A DNA stretch of 64,000 nt from Nitrospira_E sp052156535. Its GTDB lineage: Bacteria > Nitrospirota > Nitrospiria > Nitrospirales > UBA8639. Shown here in pieces: positions 62,337 through 64,000 of this stretch. Within the stretch, counting starts at the first letter, position 1, and every line of letters starts with the position of its first letter. The stretch covers positions 186,001 through 250,000 of the forward strand of contig NZ_JBQKUP010000044.1 of NCBI RefSeq assembly GCF_052156535.1, written 5' to 3'. A model generated the notes under the pieces. That model was not told the origin of the DNA, searched no databases, and saw only the letters and a program-made list of their open reading frames with translations. A program made the position numbers and the translations under genes.

Positions 62337-63947
62337 TCAAGGATTGGGTGGTTTGGTCAAATCATTATTCACCCCCTTATTGTCCGCGTTGACATCGATT
62401 CCCCCGGCTGATGGTGGTTTATCAAGATCGACATATTGGAACGTATCGAAGGGCTGGATCTGTTCATCGGCGGGCAATTGGTTGCGGTTCCAGCCCCCGC
62501 CCAGCGCACGAATGAGGGCCACGGAAGATTTCAGCAGATTAGCCTTAATTGCTACGGAGTCGATACGCGCCGCTAGCGTGTTGACCTCGGCGTAAATGAG
62601 CTCAAGACTGGAGGCCAGTCCGCCAAAATAGAGGCTGGAGGTCAGGTCTTGCGTTTTGAGATAGGCCCCGACGGCGGCGTCCTGCCGTTTGGCCGCTGTG
62701 GTGAGCTGGTTGGTCAGACTCAAATTGTTCTCGACTTCGCGAAAGGCGTTGAGCACCGTCGAACGGTATCGGTCTTCCGTCTCGCGATAAACCGACCAGG
62801 ACTGCTGCAATTGGGCGCGGCGAAATCCACCCTGGAAGAGCGGGAGCTCAATGGCGGACCCGTAGGACCAGAAACTATTGGCAAGCTTGATCAGATCGAA
62901 GCCGGAATCTTCGAATCCCCCGCCGGCCAGGAACGTTACTTTAGGATAAAAGGCCGCGCGAGCGATGCCGATGGCACGGTTGGCCTGGGCCATCCGGCGT
63001 TCCATCGCCGCGATGTCGGGGCGACGCTCCAATAAGGTTGATGGAATTGTCTGGGGCACCTCGAAATTTTCCACACGGAGGTCGGCGACCGGTTCGATGG
63101 TGAAACTGGCCGGCGCTCTATTGAGGAGGATGGCAATCGCCTGTTCCGTCACCTGCCGTTGGCCTCGAACCTCGGCTTCTTTCGTCTCAGTGCTGAACAG
63201 CAGGGATTCGACACGGGCAATGTCAAGTTGTGACGCGATCCCGACGGTGAACTGGTTCTTGATCAGTTCCAGGGAGCCCTTATAGAGATCGATTGATTGT
63301 GTATAAATCGCAAGTTGGGCGTCGAGGCCACGAAGGGTGAAATAGTTCGCCGCAATTTCCGCCTGCAAACTGAGGCGCGCAAGCCCATATTCAGCCGCAC
63401 GTTCTTCGGCCCGGTACATCTCAATGCGCGTGGCGTTGCGGATCGCCGACCAGAAATCTGGCTCCCAGGATGCAATCCCCCCGACGGAAACCGTCGAGGC
63501 AGTATCCGAAATATCAGGATCGCGAAACAGATGATTTTCGGATTGCCTATTGCGGGAGGTGCCGAACCCCAGACCGGCATGTGGGATACGCCGTGAACGG
63601 GCTTTCATCATCATATCGCGGGCCTGGACAAAACGCTCAGCGGCCGCCTGCAGATCAGGATTTGCCGCCATGGCCTCCTCTTCAAGGGTATTCAACACCG
63701 GATCGTGATATAGCATCCACCAATCCTGTCGTAATTCTCCATCCGAGGGCTTCGCTTCGACGAAGGGACTGGAACCGTGCCATGAAACGGGGACGACGAA
63801 TTCGGCTGGTTGATAGTCCGGCGCGAGATCCACGTGTGGCAAGCATGCCGATAGATGAAGGGCAATCATAAATACGCTGCTACGCCATACCCAAGTCAAC
63901 AACATACATGGCATTTCTGGTCGTGTTCGCAAGGCTTTGCTTACCAT
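62337..63947 (-). CDS. TolC-family outer-membrane efflux lipoprotein (NodT/OprM type)
   Basis: A 536-residue protein with lipobox around Cys35 (MIALHLSAC) and the OEP repeats: LRQDWWMLYHDPVLNTLEEE at the start, AANPDLQAAAERFVQARDMM, EIAANYFTLRGLDAQLAIYT, FTVGIASQLDIARVESLL, LLERRPDIAAMERRMAQANR with AIGIARAAFYPKVTFLAGGG, and SLYFGGLASSLELIYAEVNT. These are the signature repeats of RND outer-membrane factors. A Pro/Asp-rich 60-residue tail is longer than usual. The partner pump should lie just beyond the window. The start is the ATG at 63947 but no ribosome site is clear. Confidence 0.9.
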   Translation of the reverse strand: MVSKALRTRPEMPCMLLTWVWRSSVFMIALHLSACLPHVDLAPDYQPAEFVVPVSWHGSSPFVEAKPSDGELRQDWWMLYHDPVLNTLEEEAMAANPDLQAAAERFVQARDMMMKARSRRIPHAGLGFGTSRNRQSENHLFRDPDISDTASTVSVGGIASWEPDFWSAIRNATRIEMYRAEERAAEYGLARLSLQAEIAANYFTLRGLDAQLAIYTQSIDLYKGSLELIKNQFTVGIASQLDIARVESLLFSTETKEAEVRGQRQVTEQAIAILLNRAPASFTIEPVADLRVENFEVPQTIPSTLLERRPDIAAMERRMAQANRAIGIARAAFYPKVTFLAGGGFEDSGFDLIKLANSFWSYGSAIELPLFQGGFRRAQLQQSWSVYRETEDRYRSTVLNAFREVENNLSLTNQLTTAAKRQDAAVGAYLKTQDLTSSLYFGGLASSLELIYAEVNTLAARIDSVAIKANLLKSSVALIRALGGGWNRNQLPADEQIQPFDTFQYVDLDKPPSAGGIDVNADNKGVNNDLTKPPNP

Positions 63948-64000
63948 GTGTCGACGACCGTCATTTTGATGATTGGTCTTTTGTCATAGGTGCTTCTGTT

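Noticed and set aside
1..64000. tRNA, rRNA, CRISPR, insertion sequence or prophage features.
   Set aside because: I looked for tRNA T-loop patterns, regularly spaced repeats, transposase or integrase proteins and found none.

Overview
The window reads as a bacterial chromosome segment of moderate GC content with dense, mostly intact housekeeping genes. The gene set is a TreY/TreZ trehalose route with GlgC/GlgB/GlgX/MalQ, an archaeal-type class I FBP aldolase beside a class I FBPase, a Gld-type ABC exporter set, ManC/ManB with a KdsC-like phosphatase, many small lipoproteins, and a short-Q-loop cytochrome bd. This fits a Gram-negative autotroph of the Nitrospirota (Nitrospira-like). That assignment is inference from gene content; no marker gene such as 16S rRNA is present. 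I saw no rRNA, tRNA, CRISPR array, insertion sequence or prophage.

Layout. 0-2 kb: a Crp/Fnr regulator cut by the window edge, and a transketolase gene broken by an internal deletion and two small indels. 2-7 kb: a Gld-like ABC system on the minus strand (ATPase, permease, GldG-like, DUF4340). 7-11 kb: a Pal-like lipoprotein, several small secreted or lipoproteins, and an ElyC/DUF218 protein. 11-20 kb (plus strand): KdsC-like, ManC, ManB, Fbp, then PIN-TRAM (YacL), IspD, IspF, CysE and class I aldolase. 20-26 kb: Gdh, TruA, AmiC-type amidase, NYN nuclease, TatD, PAP2 and a CDF metal exporter.

26-42 kb is a carbohydrate-storage locus. TreY, GlgC and a LapA-like protein lie on one strand, divergent from GlgB. 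TreZ lies divergent from GlgX, and MalQ follows. Two YtxH proteins, a small membrane protein and a DUF2934 protein are interleaved. Together these genes would make branched alpha-glucan, trim it, and convert malto-oligosaccharides to trehalose. The glycogen synthase itself is not in the window.

42-52 kb looks like an envelope and ion-homeostasis region: an MscS-like channel, a soluble MgtE-like protein lacking the channel domain, a full MgtE, a coiled-coil CBS protein, and two HtrA/Deg proteases flanking three minus-strand envelope genes. 52-61 kb is a minus-strand energy and central-metabolism block: SthA, CydA, CydB, a HAD phosphatase, remnants of a HAD gene and a transaldolase, Pgi, and an AlsS-type acetolactate synthase. 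The window ends with a Gly/Tyr-rich lipoprotein and a TolC/NodT-type efflux outer-membrane lipoprotein.

The most notable observations are the broken transketolase together with the transaldolase remnant, the tandem pair of channel-less and complete MgtE, a 14-bp perfect palindrome in the very short glgC-operon/glgB divergent gap, and a possible 21-codon leader ORF with a strong Shine-Dalgarno just ahead of the MscS-like gene.
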